NCBI GenBank assembly: GCA_016786705.1
Contig: JAEUVV010000013.1
Coordinates: forward strand, 186,001-250,000
Direction of reading: 5' to 3'
DNA length: 64,000 nt
Source of the DNA: Taibaiella sp.
GTDB lineage: Bacteria; Bacteroidota; Bacteroidia; Chitinophagales; Chitinophagaceae
The notes beneath the pieces were generated by a model, which worked only from the letters and a program-made list of their open reading frames with translations, made no database searches and was not told the origin of the DNA. A program made the position numbers and the translations under genes. Numbering within the stretch: the first letter of the stretch is position 1; each line of letters opens with the position of its first letter. Below, piece after piece: positions 42,541 through 51,463 of this stretch.

Positions 42541-43233
42541 ATGCCGCAATCGCATTTAAAAGTAGAACAGCTTACCCAGAATAAATTCCTAAGGGCTTGC
42601 GCCAAGGTAATTTCCATTATTTGCCACCCGGTATTCATGCCAGTAGTAATGGCCTATGTGTTGTTTTTAATCAACAGGACCAGCTTCGGCGGGGTTTCAC
42701 CGGAAAAAATGTATGAGTGGCTGGGCATTTTAGCTCTTAACACCATTTTCTTTCCTTTGGTAACCGTGTTCTTATTAAAAAGGCTGAATTTCATAGACAG
42801 CATTTACCTGCATACTTCAAAAGACCGTATCATCCCGCTGATCGCTACGATGACTTTTTACTTCTGGGCCTACCTGGTGTTCAAAAATTTCAAGCCGCCC
42901 ACTGTAAGCCCGCAGATCCTTAAGATCTTCCTGTTAGGCAATTTCTGGGGCATCATTTGCGTGTTTATGGTGAATATTTTCAAAAAAGTAAGTATGCACA
43001 CTGCCGGGGCCGGCAGTATGATAGGTATACTGATCGTGGTGATGATCACCAGCAGGGTAGATATTTTTGGCGCACTGATGATATCGCTGTTAATTGCCGG
43101 GCTTATAGGCACCTCCAGGCTAGTGTTAAGGGCGCATACCCGTGGTGAAATAGGCCTGGGTTATATCCTGGGCATTGTCTCCCAGCTGGGCGCTTATATT
43201 TACCTTACGCGATTGATCAATATCTTCGACTAG
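42541..43233 (+). CDS. PAP2-superfamily-like membrane protein
   Basis: A 230-residue integral membrane protein with six hydrophobic segments. It shows a weak PAP2 phosphatase pattern: KDRIIPLI (for K-x6-RP), VSMHTAGAGS (for PSGH) and SRLVLRAHTRGEIGLGY (for SR-x5-H-x3-D, with Glu at the last place). Members in Bacteroidota are common but mostly uncharacterised; lipid phosphate or undecaprenyl phosphate phosphatase activity is possible. Because two of three motifs deviate, catalysis is uncertain. It stands alone, divergent from the dehydrogenase and convergent with an alpha/beta hydrolase at a long perfect palindrome. Confidence 0.7.
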   Translation: MPQSHLKVEQLTQNKFLRACAKVISIICHPVFMPVVMAYVLFLINRTSFGGVSPEKMYEWLGILALNTIFFPLVTVFLLKRLNFIDSIYLHTSKDRIIPLIATMTFYFWAYLVFKNFKPPTVSPQILKIFLLGNFWGIICVFMVNIFKKVSMHTAGAGSMIGILIVVMITSRVDIFGALMISLLIAGLIGTSRLVLRAHTRGEIGLGYILGIVSQLGAYIYLTRLINIFD

Positions 43234-43261
43234 GCTTGCTTTTATCGATATTTCAACAGCA

Positions 43262-43310
43262 TTTTATCAATAATAATGGCCGCAGATTGCGGCCATTATT
43301 ATTGATAAAA
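43262..43310. terminator. Long perfect palindrome between convergent genes
   Basis: Arms of 23 bases starting TTTTATCAATAATAATGGCC and ending in the exact complement, separated by GAT. It serves the PAP2-like gene and the alpha/beta hydrolase in opposite directions. Confidence 0.85.
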
Positions 43311-43320
43311 AAGTAGTTTT

Positions 43321-44085
43321 CTAGACCAATTGCCGGTTAATGAATGCAGCAACGGCTTCCAATACCTTTGCCGGCGCTTCTTTATGCGGCGTATGGCCGA
43401 TACCGGGCAGGATAAACTGTTCTGCAAGCCCTTTTGGTTTATTGATAGTTTCTGCCACCTGCTTTAAGGAACCATACTCGTCATCTGACCCCTGTACAAA
43501 TAAGAGCGGGGACTGTATGTTGCCCAGCAGGTATTCAATATTCCAGTCCCGGAAATCGGGCCTGGTCCAGGTAAGCGTCCAGGCCTTGAATAAAGTGTCC
43601 ACTTTATCGCCATGGTACTTTTGCAGGCGCTCAGCGAGATTGGTCGTTTCATAAGCTACCATCGCTTCTTCCACTCCCTGCAAGGTCACCGGCTCAACAA
43701 AAATATGTGCCGCTTCCGCGATAGTAAGCAAAATACTGCCCGGGAACAGGCTAGCTAAGGTCAGCGCTATTGTTCCGCCATCACTATGCCCGAAAAGGAT
43801 GCGCTGCGCTACCTGGTAATGCGTCAATAATTCATCCAACAGCAGGGCTTCCAGCTCCATGTAGTTCACCGGTCTTATATAATCTTTCATAGGCGCCGAT
43901 AAGCCATAACCCAGGCGGTCATACATCAATATATTACATTGTGTGGCTTTTGCCAGCAACTCGGGAAAACTGCGCCACAGCTGTACACAGCCTAAGGAAT
44001 CATGGAGGAAGATCAGCGTAGGACGACCTTCGAACAGCTGGTGCTGCTCTACATACATTCCTTTAAAATAGCTCTTTGTGATCAT
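43321..44085 (-). CDS. Alpha/beta hydrolase
   Basis: A 254-residue hydrolase. The oxyanion region is FLHDSLGCVQLW, the nucleophile elbow GHSDGG is near residue 98, and the histidine lies in PGIGHTPHKEAP; the catalytic acid is probably in VQGSDDEYG. The expected active site is therefore complete. Substrate unknown; carboxylesterase, proline-iminopeptidase-like or haloperoxidase-type members share the fold. Its ATG at 44085 overlaps the end of the upstream GNAT gene by 23 bases. A second ATG at 44058 (MYVEQHQ) would avoid overlap. Either way the two genes are translationally close and share a transcript. Confidence 0.85.
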   Translation of the reverse strand: MITKSYFKGMYVEQHQLFEGRPTLIFLHDSLGCVQLWRSFPELLAKATQCNILMYDRLGYGLSAPMKDYIRPVNYMELEALLLDELLTHYQVAQRILFGHSDGGTIALTLASLFPGSILLTIAEAAHIFVEPVTLQGVEEAMVAYETTNLAERLQKYHGDKVDTLFKAWTLTWTRPDFRDWNIEYLLGNIQSPLLFVQGSDDEYGSLKQVAETINKPKGLAEQFILPGIGHTPHKEAPAKVLEAVAAFINRQLV

Positions 44086-44530
44086 TATTTGCGTCTAAAA
44101 GATATTGCAAATGTAACAAAGGATAAGCTTTTCCCATCCCATCTCTTTCAGAGCGGCCTGTTTGCCGGTAGCCCATTTTCAGGTAAAAATCCACCGCCTG
44201 CTGATTCTGCTCATTCACATCCACCTTATACACCTTTAACCGCTCCAGTATATAAGAGATAGCCAATCTCCCAATACCTTTCCCTCTTGCCGTATCATGC
44301 ACAAACAGCATCTCGAGGTTATCGGCAGATACGCTGAAAAAAGCCAGCATATTACCTTTGGCATCTTCTATCGCGAAAACATCCAGTTGCGGCAGGAAAT
44401 TTTCCGGGATCAGGGTCTTGAATAAATTAAAGTCGGCAGGGTCCAGGAAATCATGAGTAGCGGCTACCGCGGATTCCCAGACAACCATGATGGCCGTGTA
44501 ATCAACAGCGCTTGCAGGTCTTATAACCAT
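44063..44530 (-). CDS. GNAT family N-acetyltransferase
   Basis: A 155-residue acetyltransferase: opening VIRPASAVDYTAIMVVWE, the acetyl-CoA loop in HDTARGKGIGRLAI near 86-99, and a C-terminal VNEQNQQAVDFYLKMGYRQ segment. The pattern MLAFFSVSADNLEMLFVHD is typical of the PhnO/RimI-like group. The substrate cannot be inferred. It overlaps or abuts the downstream alpha/beta hydrolase gene. Its own promoter box lies 74 bases upstream. Confidence 0.87.
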   Translation of the reverse strand: MVIRPASAVDYTAIMVVWESAVAATHDFLDPADFNLFKTLIPENFLPQLDVFAIEDAKGNMLAFFSVSADNLEMLFVHDTARGKGIGRLAISYILERLKVYKVDVNEQNQQAVDFYLKMGYRQTGRSERDGMGKAYPLLHLQYLLDANNDHKELF

Positions 44531-44604
44531 TCAATTATTTTTTTGAAGCATATGAATGAAATATTCCGCACTATTCAGGCATTAAAAGCCGGTTTATATC
44601 CCCG

Positions 44605-44612
44605 CAAAAGTA
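44605..44612 (-). promoter_or_regulatory. -7 box of the GNAT-hydrolase operon
   Basis: TACTTTTG on the minus strand, 74 bases before the GNAT ATG. No -33 element at usual spacing. Confidence 0.4.
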
Positions 44613-44695
44613 ATTAAAAGCAAGTTTGCCGGCATTTTAAGAATTAAATTTTGGCATCTGTTGTCCCGGGAAGCCAAGCTGACAGGTGCTACATT

Positions 44696-45640
44696 TTAGT
44701 TACTTACTTCATCCAGCAATGCCACATCTTCCCGCTCCAGCTGCAGTGTCGGGGCATCCAATAAGGTGTTCAACTGGCTTTCGCTCGTAGCGCTTACAAT
44801 AGGCGCTGTGATCAATGGCCGGGCCAGCAACCAGGCCAGGGCAACAGTAGCTACCTCTGTATGATGCTTTGCGGCCACCTGGTCTAAGGCGTTTAATACT
44901 GCGAGCCCTTTTGCATCCAGGTATTTTGCCGCACCGGCACCTCGCGGGCTTTTAGAAAAATCCGCTTCAGTCCTGTATTTACCGGTCAAGAAACCTGCCG
45001 CCAGCGACCAGTAAGGAAATACACTTAAGTCATATTTTTCTGCCAGGGGCGCATAATTCTTTTCAAAAGTGGTCCTTTCTACCAGGTTGTAATGCGGCTG
45101 TAAGGCGACATACCGGGCAAAGTTATTCGCTTCCGCCACCTCGAAAGAAGCCTGCAATCTTTCCGGGCTTAAATTGGAAGCCGCTATATAGCGCACTTTA
45201 CCGGCTTTAATAATTTCATTATAAGTCGCCATTACTTCTTCCATAGGCGTTACCTTGTCGTCAAAGTGGGTATAATACAGGTCGATATAATCAGTGCCCA
45301 ATCTTTGCAGCGACTCATCTACAGACTTTAAAATATGCTTACGACTGATATCAAATCCATGTTCCTTCGTTTCAGACCCTACTTTTGTAGCGATCACCAG
45401 ATCTTTACGATTGTTGCGCGCCTTCAGCCATTTACCAATGATCGTTTCCGACTGGCCGCCCACGCCATTCACCCACCAGGCATAAGTATCAGCGGTATCT
45501 ATAAAATTGAACCCGGCCCCGGCAAATTTGTCTAAGATATCAAACGACTGTTGCTCATCCAATGTCCAGCCAAATACATTGCCTCCGAAATTAATGGGCG
45601 CAACCGATAAATCCGTGTGTTTAATGAATACTTTATCCAT
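44696..45640 (-). CDS. Aldo/keto reductase (YhdN/voltage-channel-beta-like type)
   Basis: NADPH-dependent reductase of 314 residues. The tetrad is visible: Asp and Tyr in NFIDTADTYAWW, Lys in VIATKVGSET, His in YYTHFDDKV. The C-terminal cofactor segment TAPIVSATSESQLNTL is in place. The presence of the flexible insertion WWVNGVGGQSETIIGKWLK matches the AKR11/12-like subgroup. It is the second aldo/keto reductase in the window and not closely similar to the first. Substrate unknown. It is a single gene with its own promoter box. Confidence 0.9.
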   Translation of the reverse strand: MDKVFIKHTDLSVAPINFGGNVFGWTLDEQQSFDILDKFAGAGFNFIDTADTYAWWVNGVGGQSETIIGKWLKARNNRKDLVIATKVGSETKEHGFDISRKHILKSVDESLQRLGTDYIDLYYTHFDDKVTPMEEVMATYNEIIKAGKVRYIAASNLSPERLQASFEVAEANNFARYVALQPHYNLVERTTFEKNYAPLAEKYDLSVFPYWSLAAGFLTGKYRTEADFSKSPRGAGAAKYLDAKGLAVLNALDQVAAKHHTEVATVALAWLLARPLITAPIVSATSESQLNTLLDAPTLQLEREDVALLDEVSN

Positions 45641-45662
45641 GCTTTATTATTTTTGAATCCTA

Positions 45663-45670
45663 CAAATTTA
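45663..45670 (-). promoter_or_regulatory. -7 box of the second aldo/keto reductase gene
   Basis: TAAATTTG on the minus strand, 22 bases before the ATG. No -33 element at usual spacing. Confidence 0.45.
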
Positions 45671-45822
45671 GCGGCTCTGCTACAGTATTACTTGTAATTA
45701 AAATACATTCTCTTGTAAAAATAGTACCGTGTTCATTAAGCTTTTGTTAGCGCCCGGCAGGATTTTTCGTTACCTTTAACGATTGCTGTAACAGCTTCCA
45801 TTTATTCAATCATTTTCTATTC

Positions 45823-46314
45823 ATGTCTGAACGCAATCAAAATACATCTTCTCCAATAAATATCAATTCAGTTCACATACGTTTAGCCCAACCGGAAGAC
45901 TGTCCCGCTATGATGGAGCTCATACGGGAGCTGGCTATTTATGAGCAGGCGGAGCATGAAGTAAGTGTCAGCCTGGAAGCATTCAGGGACGCGGGTTTCG
46001 GCACCCAAGCAGTATGGACGGCTTTTGTAGCGGAAGCAGAAGGCCATATTGTGGGCCTGTCTTTGTTTTACCCCAGGTATTCCACCTGGAAAGGCAGAAA
46101 ACTATACCTGGAAGATATTGTTGTGAAAGAAGCCCTGCGTGGGCAGCAGATCGGCCGGCAACTATTTGACCGCACACTGGCTTATGCCAGAGAGCACCGG
46201 TACCACAGTTTATATTGGCAGGTACTGGACTGGAATGAACCGGCTATTAATTTCTATAAAAAATACAATGCTACATTTGACGCCGAGTGGCTGAACGCGC
46301 ATATAGATTGTTAG
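45823..46314 (+). CDS. GNAT acetyltransferase, diamine acetyltransferase-like
   Basis: A 163-residue acetyltransferase. The acetyl-CoA loop is in VKEALRGQQIGRQLF and the C-terminal WQVLDWNEPAINFYKKY is characteristic of spermidine/spermine or thialysine acetyltransferases (SAT1/SAT2 type), as are LFYPRYSTWKGRKLYLED upstream. Polyamine or lysine-analogue acetylation is therefore plausible. The first 18 residues (SERNQNTSSPININSVH) are outside the domain and may be disordered. It stands alone. No perfect promoter box was found; TACCTTTA at 45771 is a one-mismatch candidate. Confidence 0.85.
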   Translation: MSERNQNTSSPININSVHIRLAQPEDCPAMMELIRELAIYEQAEHEVSVSLEAFRDAGFGTQAVWTAFVAEAEGHIVGLSLFYPRYSTWKGRKLYLEDIVVKEALRGQQIGRQLFDRTLAYAREHRYHSLYWQVLDWNEPAINFYKKYNATFDAEWLNAHIDC

Positions 46315-46378
46315 CCTATTTAGTGGCCCATTGCCAACATAGCTTTAGTAAACTTTATTCAACCTAAAAACAACGATT

Positions 46379-46612
46379 ATGAACAACTCCGAAAAAAGTA
46401 ATGATAACCACCCGGGGCTGATTTGTCCGACGCCGGGCTGCGGTTTCAAAATAAAATTTACGATGCAAGACCTGGTCACAAAAGAAAAGGTCGTTTGTCC
46501 TTCTTGTAACCTGACCTTGGACATGACTATCCCAACGGAAATGAAAAAACACCTGGAAGAAATTAGACTTACTGAAGGAGTGATCAAGAACTCCGATAAG
46601 GGTTCTCAATAA
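46379..46612 (+). CDS. Small zinc-ribbon protein
   Basis: A 77-residue protein with two CxxC-type knuckles, CPTPGC (residues 17-22, spaced CxxxxC) and CPSC (about 40-43), typical of a zinc ribbon, followed by a charged helical tail (PTEMKKHLEEIRLTEGVIK). It could bind nucleic acid or a protein. I do not recognise a named family. It follows the GNAT gene by about 65 bases and may be on the same transcript. The start ATG at 46379 is preceded by an A-rich leader as is common in this genome. Confidence 0.65.
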   Translation: MNNSEKSNDNHPGLICPTPGCGFKIKFTMQDLVTKEKVVCPSCNLTLDMTIPTEMKKHLEEIRLTEGVIKNSDKGSQ

Positions 46613-46705
46613 TTTACCTGATTAGAATACGCATTCAAAAATATTTTAACGGGTACAGATTATAGCATGCCCTTCTGGAAACAAAAGATCATCAGGCTTA
46701 GCTCC

Positions 46706-46737
46706 TTTGCGTAAACGGTGTACAAAGCTTACCTTTG
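46706..46737 (+). promoter_or_regulatory. Promoter of the CynX-like transporter
   Basis: TTTG at 46706-46709, 20-base spacer, TACCTTTG at 46730-46737, then 24 bases to the ATG at 46762. The in-frame TTG at 46735 lies inside the box and is not the start. Confidence 0.7.
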
Positions 46738-46761
46738 CCCCCATTTTACAGTACAAAAAAG

Positions 46762-47964
46762 ATGGACCGGGAGCTAGCGCGTAACTCATCAAGAGTTTTA
46801 TTTTTAATCAATATTTTAGTAGTATTATGGGTATCGGGAAATTTACGCTCCCCTATAACTTCTGTAGGGCCGGTACTCACCGAAATCAGCCAGGCACTTG
46901 AGCTGAGCAATTTCCAGTCCAGCCTGCTCACTTCTATCCCCCTTCTGATGTTTGCGGCCTGCTCTATAGTCATCAGCAGGATCGCTGCCGGGCGCAATAT
47001 CAGCTATATTTTACTCATGGGCCTGTTTATACTGGGTGCAGGTACATTATTGCGTATCTATGGCAATGTATTCACCTTACTATCGGGTTCTGTGCTGGTG
47101 GGGTTGGGCATCTGTATCGGCAATGTGGTTACCCCCGGATATATCAAAAGCAATTTACCGGGCCATATCGGTTCTATGACCGGCCTCTTTGCTGTAGCCA
47201 TGAACCTTACAGCCGCCTTTGCGTCCGGCTTTAGTATCAGCATCGGGCAATGGACGGGCCTGGGCTGGCGTGGCTCTATAGGTATCTGGATCTTCCTGGT
47301 AGCTATATCTGTGATCATCATTTTAATAGAGCAGGGATTTAAAAAGAGAAAGACGCTGGAAACCTTACAAACTGAACGCTCCAATTTTAATATGTTCCGT
47401 TCCCGGCAGGCCTGGCAGATCAGTATTTTCATGGGCCTGCAGTCTGTTATTTATTACAGCATCGTGTCCTGGCTACCTGCGGTACTCGTGCATTACGGCA
47501 TGCCTGAGTCCGAAACGGGATGGGTTTTGTTTACTTTCCAGATCGCCTCTTTACCGCTTACGTTCATCGGACCGGTGATTGCCAACAGGATGAAGGATCA
47601 GCGGGGCCTGATCATTTTTATTACCATAGTGATGATGAGCAGTGTATTACTGTTTGCTTTTGCAGGCCTGCACTATGCCTATGTAGCGGCAATTTTGCTC
47701 GGTATTTCCAACGGTATGTCTTTCAGCCTGTCTTTATTCTTTTTTTCTATCCGGACCCGTAGCAGTGCCAATGCGATCAAACTATCGGGCATGGCACAAT
47801 CCATCGGTTATTTTATAGCCGCTTTCGGGCCGGCAGTTTTCGGAGCGCTACATGATGCAGATGCTTCCTGGAAGAGCTCTTTCTATTTCCTGGCCTTAAG
47901 CGTAATATTACTTTTGTATTTCGGCCTGAATGCCGCGAAGAACCGGTTTGTAGAAGATCATTAG
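46762..47964 (+). CDS. CynX/NimT-family MFS transporter
   Basis: Inner-membrane major facilitator of 400 residues with twelve hydrophobic segments. The motif LRSPITSVGPVLTEISQ in the first loop and SFQSSLLTSIPL-like segment (NFQSSLLTSIPLLMFAACS) define the CynX/NimT (cyanate, nitroimidazole) family. Family members have been linked to cyanate uptake or to export of drugs; the role here is unknown. A cyanase gene is not next to it. ATG 46762 is preferred over an upstream TTG. It ends at a clear hairpin terminator. Confidence 0.87.
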   Translation: MDRELARNSSRVLFLINILVVLWVSGNLRSPITSVGPVLTEISQALELSNFQSSLLTSIPLLMFAACSIVISRIAAGRNISYILLMGLFILGAGTLLRIYGNVFTLLSGSVLVGLGICIGNVVTPGYIKSNLPGHIGSMTGLFAVAMNLTAAFASGFSISIGQWTGLGWRGSIGIWIFLVAISVIIILIEQGFKKRKTLETLQTERSNFNMFRSRQAWQISIFMGLQSVIYYSIVSWLPAVLVHYGMPESETGWVLFTFQIASLPLTFIGPVIANRMKDQRGLIIFITIVMMSSVLLFAFAGLHYAYVAAILLGISNGMSFSLSLFFFSIRTRSSANAIKLSGMAQSIGYFIAAFGPAVFGALHDADASWKSSFYFLALSVILLLYFGLNAAKNRFVEDH

Positions 47965-48004
47965 CCCGTGATCTCGATCATTTTAATTGTTAATTGTTAA
48001 TAAT

Positions 48005-48040
48005 AAAACAGCCTGTTTGTGATCACAAACAGGTTGTTTT
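48005..48040 (+). terminator. Terminator after the CynX-like transporter
   Basis: AAAACAGCCTGTTTGTGA pairs with TCACAAACAGGTTGTTTT; the single non-Watson-Crick pair is G-U on the + strand, showing that the + strand is the working one. It also faces the LysM gene. Confidence 0.8.
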
Positions 48041-48072
48041 ATTATATCGAATATTCAATGCATTATAATGTA

Positions 48073-50022
48073 TTATTTTAGCTTCAGTTTCATTCCGGGC
48101 TTTACCGCACCGTTCGCCGACAGCTTGTTCAGTTTAATGACTTCTTTAGGAGTCAAATTATACTTATCCGCGATCGCTGTTACAGTTTCCCCTTTCTTCA
48201 CTGTATGAGAAGTGGGTTTTCCTGTTTTTGTAGCCTTAGCAGTTTTCTTATCTGCTGTCTTTTTATCGCCGCCCTTCTTATCCGCTACTTTTTTATCTGC
48301 CGCCTTTTTATCAGCTCCTTTCTTATCGGCGATTTTCTTATCTTCTGTTTTTGGCTTTGCTTTAGCCGGCATAGCAGCAACCTGGGCTTGCACTTTTACC
48401 GGTTCAGGTTTAGCAAGCTCTGCACCCGACCGATTAGCTACTACAGGTGCTTCCCGCTCCGCTCTCCTATTCGCTTCAATCCTTTTTTTAAGGTCATCCT
48501 GGCTCAGGGGTTTACCACTACTCGTGGTGTTTGCCGTATAGGCAGGGGCAGCCGGTCTTGTTGCAGTTTGCGCGGCTGGGCGGGTTTCATAAGTTGTTTC
48601 TTCAATTACCGGCTTTGTAACGGCCTGATTATTTGCCGGCCTGGATTGAGCCTGGTTGTTAGTAGTGGCTTGATTGCCGTAGACAGAACGGTCCAGTTTG
48701 GCCTTCAGCTTATCCAGCTCGCTCATTTCTTCATCAGTCTCTTCTTCGGCTTCATTACTTACCCCCGACTCTTGTGCTACAGGAGTTGTGCTGTTTTGCT
48801 CTGCCGCGATTTGTTCTTCTACCGCAGGCTCATCCGCGATATTGTAGGTTTCGTCCTGGCTTTCGCTTTCTGCCGGTGCGGCAACTTCAGCTACCGTATT
48901 ATCCACCTCTGTTATTATTTCTTGCGCTTTGGACCCGGCCTCAGTTGCTTTCCTGCCACCAGTAATATAGCCCGGGTCGTTCTCATTGCCTTTTGTGAAC
49001 TCTGGATTAGGTTTGTTACCAAACAATGGTGTCCTTAATAACGGCTTCTTAGGCGCGCTGTTTTTCAGGTATAATACCGTTCCCGCTTCCGGTTCTTCTG
49101 TGCCTTTCAGGTGATTATATTGCCTTAATTCCTTCATTCTTATACCCTGCTCCTGCGCAACACTATGCAAAGACTCTCCCGCACCGATCTCATAAGTATC
49201 CGCTTTACCTTCTTTATTCTTTTTTTCCAGGTAGATGAACATGTCTGCAGGCAATGGTTCATCGGCAAGATCATTCAGGTCCAGGAGTTTGGCATAACGG
49301 ATATTGTTCTGGTAAGCCGCGTTCAGCAGCAGGTCTCCTTTGCGGGCATAGAATCCTTTCTTACCATTCTTCACAGAAGGCATATAATAGGTTCTTTCCT
49401 CAGACTGCGCCACGGATGCCATAGCCGGTTTACTTTCAGGCAGTGCAACCGGGGTAGCTGATGCCAACAGGGCATCAGCCCCTTCTTCATCACCAAAACC
49501 ACCCCGCTCTTCCAGGAGCGAGTACTGGTTTAATTCATACTTTTCAATAAGGTCTACGATTTTTTGCGCATACTTAGGATTGGTAGCATAGCCACATTTC
49601 TTCAACCCGTAAGCCCAGCCTTTATAATCGCTCACATCAAGCGTAAACAATGCGGCATAACGGGCATTGTTCCTTAAAAAGTCGGAGTGATCGATATAGG
49701 AGTTTTTATCATTGTCGTATTTCCTGAAACACTCATTTTTCGCATCGTCGGTATAAGTATAAGTCTGGCCGGTCCAGCTCGTTTTACATTTAATACCGAA
49801 ATGATTACGGGCATTAAGACTGAGTTCACTTTCTCCACAACCGGATTCATGGATACCCTGGGCCAGTTTAATGGCGGCCGGCACGCCGGTCCTTTTTTGC
49901 TCAGCGATAGCCAGGTCCTTATACTTGGCAATATAGGCGTTCACACTACTTGCCGGTTGCGCAAAAGCCAGGCCGCAGCTAAGGCTTAAAAGTGAGGCAG
50001 TAAGAATAAATTTAAAATTCAT
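48073..50022 (-). CDS. Glucosaminidase with LysM domains and ADKK-repeat linker
   Basis: Secreted cell-wall hydrolase of 649 residues. Signal peptide MNFKFILTASLLSLSCGLAFA, a glucosaminidase domain at about 28-165 with the catalytic Glu in LAQGIHESGCGESELSL and NHFGIKCK, a LysM-like module near 275-325 (IGAGESLHSVAQEQGIRMKE), a long low-complexity stretch, and a C-terminal LysM at about 602-649 (VKKGETVTAIADKYN). The linker near 548-592 contains repeated ADKK units, very lysine-rich. It should cleave N-acetylglucosamine bonds in peptidoglycan. It follows the O-methyltransferase by 52 bases and no promoter box is seen. Confidence 0.88.
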   Translation of the reverse strand: MNFKFILTASLLSLSCGLAFAQPASSVNAYIAKYKDLAIAEQKRTGVPAAIKLAQGIHESGCGESELSLNARNHFGIKCKTSWTGQTYTYTDDAKNECFRKYDNDKNSYIDHSDFLRNNARYAALFTLDVSDYKGWAYGLKKCGYATNPKYAQKIVDLIEKYELNQYSLLEERGGFGDEEGADALLASATPVALPESKPAMASVAQSEERTYYMPSVKNGKKGFYARKGDLLLNAAYQNNIRYAKLLDLNDLADEPLPADMFIYLEKKNKEGKADTYEIGAGESLHSVAQEQGIRMKELRQYNHLKGTEEPEAGTVLYLKNSAPKKPLLRTPLFGNKPNPEFTKGNENDPGYITGGRKATEAGSKAQEIITEVDNTVAEVAAPAESESQDETYNIADEPAVEEQIAAEQNSTTPVAQESGVSNEAEEETDEEMSELDKLKAKLDRSVYGNQATTNNQAQSRPANNQAVTKPVIEETTYETRPAAQTATRPAAPAYTANTTSSGKPLSQDDLKKRIEANRRAEREAPVVANRSGAELAKPEPVKVQAQVAAMPAKAKPKTEDKKIADKKGADKKAADKKVADKKGGDKKTADKKTAKATKTGKPTSHTVKKGETVTAIADKYNLTPKEVIKLNKLSANGAVKPGMKLKLK

Positions 50023-50074
50023 TTTGCTGTCGTTTATTGATGCAATACTGTTTTATGATGATTAAAGCTTTCGC

Positions 50075-50734
50075 TTATTTTATTTTCCGGATGATGCTGA
50101 TGCCGTCTCTTACGGGTAGCATCACTGTGGCTACACGATCGCTCGCCTGCACATGATCATTGAAGGCCTGTATATGTTTGGCCGCTTTACTTTGCTCTTC
50201 CTCCGGCTTCAGCACATCGCCATGAAACATCACGTTATCCGCTAAGATCACGGCGCCCACTGGCAAGACATCCATCAAAAGATCAAAATAATTAATATAA
50301 TTACCTTTATCGGCGTCCAGGAATACCAGGTCAAAGGTGTCCTCCAATGCCGGGACGACTTCTAAAGCGGGGCCTATGTGCTGGATAATTTTAGCCTGGA
50401 GGCCGGCAGCTTCCCAATATTGAATACGCATCGGGTTCAGTCGTTCATCGATATCAATAGTATGCACCTTGCCGTCTTCCTGCAGGCCCTCAGCCAGGCA
50501 GATTGCCGAATACCCGGTGTAAGTCCCCAGTTCCAGGACATTACGGGGGTTGATCAGCGCGCTCAGCATCTTTAAAATAGCGCCCTGGTGTGCCCCGGAA
50601 AGCATTTGCGCGCCTTTTACACTTTCATTGGTTTCTTTATTGAGCGCCAGCAGCACTTCCGTTTCCGGTATGGAGTAGCGTTGTACATATTGATGTACCT
50701 CTTCTGAAGTGATCCAATTGTGTTCGTGTTCCAT
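50075..50734 (-). CDS. O-methyltransferase, caffeoyl-CoA/catechol type
   Basis: A 219-residue class I SAM-dependent methyltransferase. The SAM site is VLELGTYTGYSAICLAEGL near 60-78, followed by HTIDIDERL, the metal-binding DLVFLDADKGNY and ILADNVMFHGDVL. This is the family 3 layout (catechol or caffeoyl-CoA methyltransferase), needing a divalent metal. Substrate unknown. It begins two bases after the LOG gene stop, so the two are translationally coupled. Its stop is 52 bases before the glucosaminidase gene. Confidence 0.9.
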   Translation of the reverse strand: MEHEHNWITSEEVHQYVQRYSIPETEVLLALNKETNESVKGAQMLSGAHQGAILKMLSALINPRNVLELGTYTGYSAICLAEGLQEDGKVHTIDIDERLNPMRIQYWEAAGLQAKIIQHIGPALEVVPALEDTFDLVFLDADKGNYINYFDLLMDVLPVGAVILADNVMFHGDVLKPEEEQSKAAKHIQAFNDHVQASDRVATVMLPVRDGISIIRKIK

Positions 50735-50736
50735 GA

Positions 50737-51432
50737 TTAGAAGTTTGGCATGATTCTTTTATTGGTATAAAACTCATTAATATAGTCGACCACTTCATCC
50801 GCGGTATCATATATCTTGATCAGGTCCAGGTCATGCGGGTTAATGTTGGCAAAGCCATCCAGCATAGTGTTCTTCATCCAGTCAAATAATCCCTGCCAGT
50901 ATTCCCGGCCCACACATACCAGAGGCAGGTTGATCGATTTCTCGGTCTGTACCAGCGTGGCGATCTCAAAAAATTCGTCCATAGTACCAAAACCGCCCGG
51001 CATCATAATAAAGCCCTGGGCATACTTGGTGAACATGAGTTTCCGCGTAAAAAAATAATCGAAATTCAGGCTTTTATCGGAATCTATATAGGGATTATTA
51101 TGTTGTTCAAAAGGCAAAAAGATATTCAGTCCTACCGATTTTCCACCCGCTTCAAAAGCGCCTTTATTGGCCGCTTCCATAATGCCCGGGCCGCCACCAC
51201 TGATGATGCCGAAACCGATCTGGGAAAGTTTCTGTGCTATTTCAACCGTTAATTTATAATACTTCTGGTCGGGCTTGGTCCTTGCAGAACCGAAAATAGA
51301 AATACAGGGCCCTATCTTATTTAATTTTTCGAATCCGTCTACGAATTCCGCCATGATCTTAAAAATCTGCCAGCTCGAATGGGCCTTAGATTCTGTCCAG
51401 TCTCTCAGTTTTACTTTTTTCAAATACTCCAT
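50737..51432 (-). CDS. LOG family nucleoside 5'-monophosphate phosphoribohydrolase
   Basis: A 231-residue Rossmann-fold protein of the LONELY GUY/TIGR00730 family, which cleaves nucleotide monophosphates (including cytokinin ribotides) to base and ribose phosphate. The defining motifs are ISGGGPGIMEAANKGA (near 77-92) and MMPGGFGTMDEFFE (near 142-155), both intact. Bacterial members probably act in purine nucleotide turnover. It is the first gene of a pair with an O-methyltransferase two bases downstream. A perfect promoter box lies 31 bases upstream. Confidence 0.9.
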   Translation of the reverse strand: MEYLKKVKLRDWTESKAHSSWQIFKIMAEFVDGFEKLNKIGPCISIFGSARTKPDQKYYKLTVEIAQKLSQIGFGIISGGGPGIMEAANKGAFEAGGKSVGLNIFLPFEQHNNPYIDSDKSLNFDYFFTRKLMFTKYAQGFIMMPGGFGTMDEFFEIATLVQTEKSINLPLVCVGREYWQGLFDWMKNTMLDGFANINPHDLDLIKIYDTADEVVDYINEFYTNKRIMPNF

Positions 51433-51463
51433 GCATCCGTAAATTAGTGCTTTTTACAATCCC

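Noticed and set aside
46735-46761. TTG-initiated extension of the CynX-like transporter
   Set aside because: The TTG is inside the TACCTTTG promoter box; the ATG at 46762 fits.
48205-49038. Long + strand frame (277 residues) opposite the glucosaminidase
   Set aside because: It mirrors the lysine-rich low-complexity linker, giving a Cys/Phe-rich nonsense protein; no start signal.
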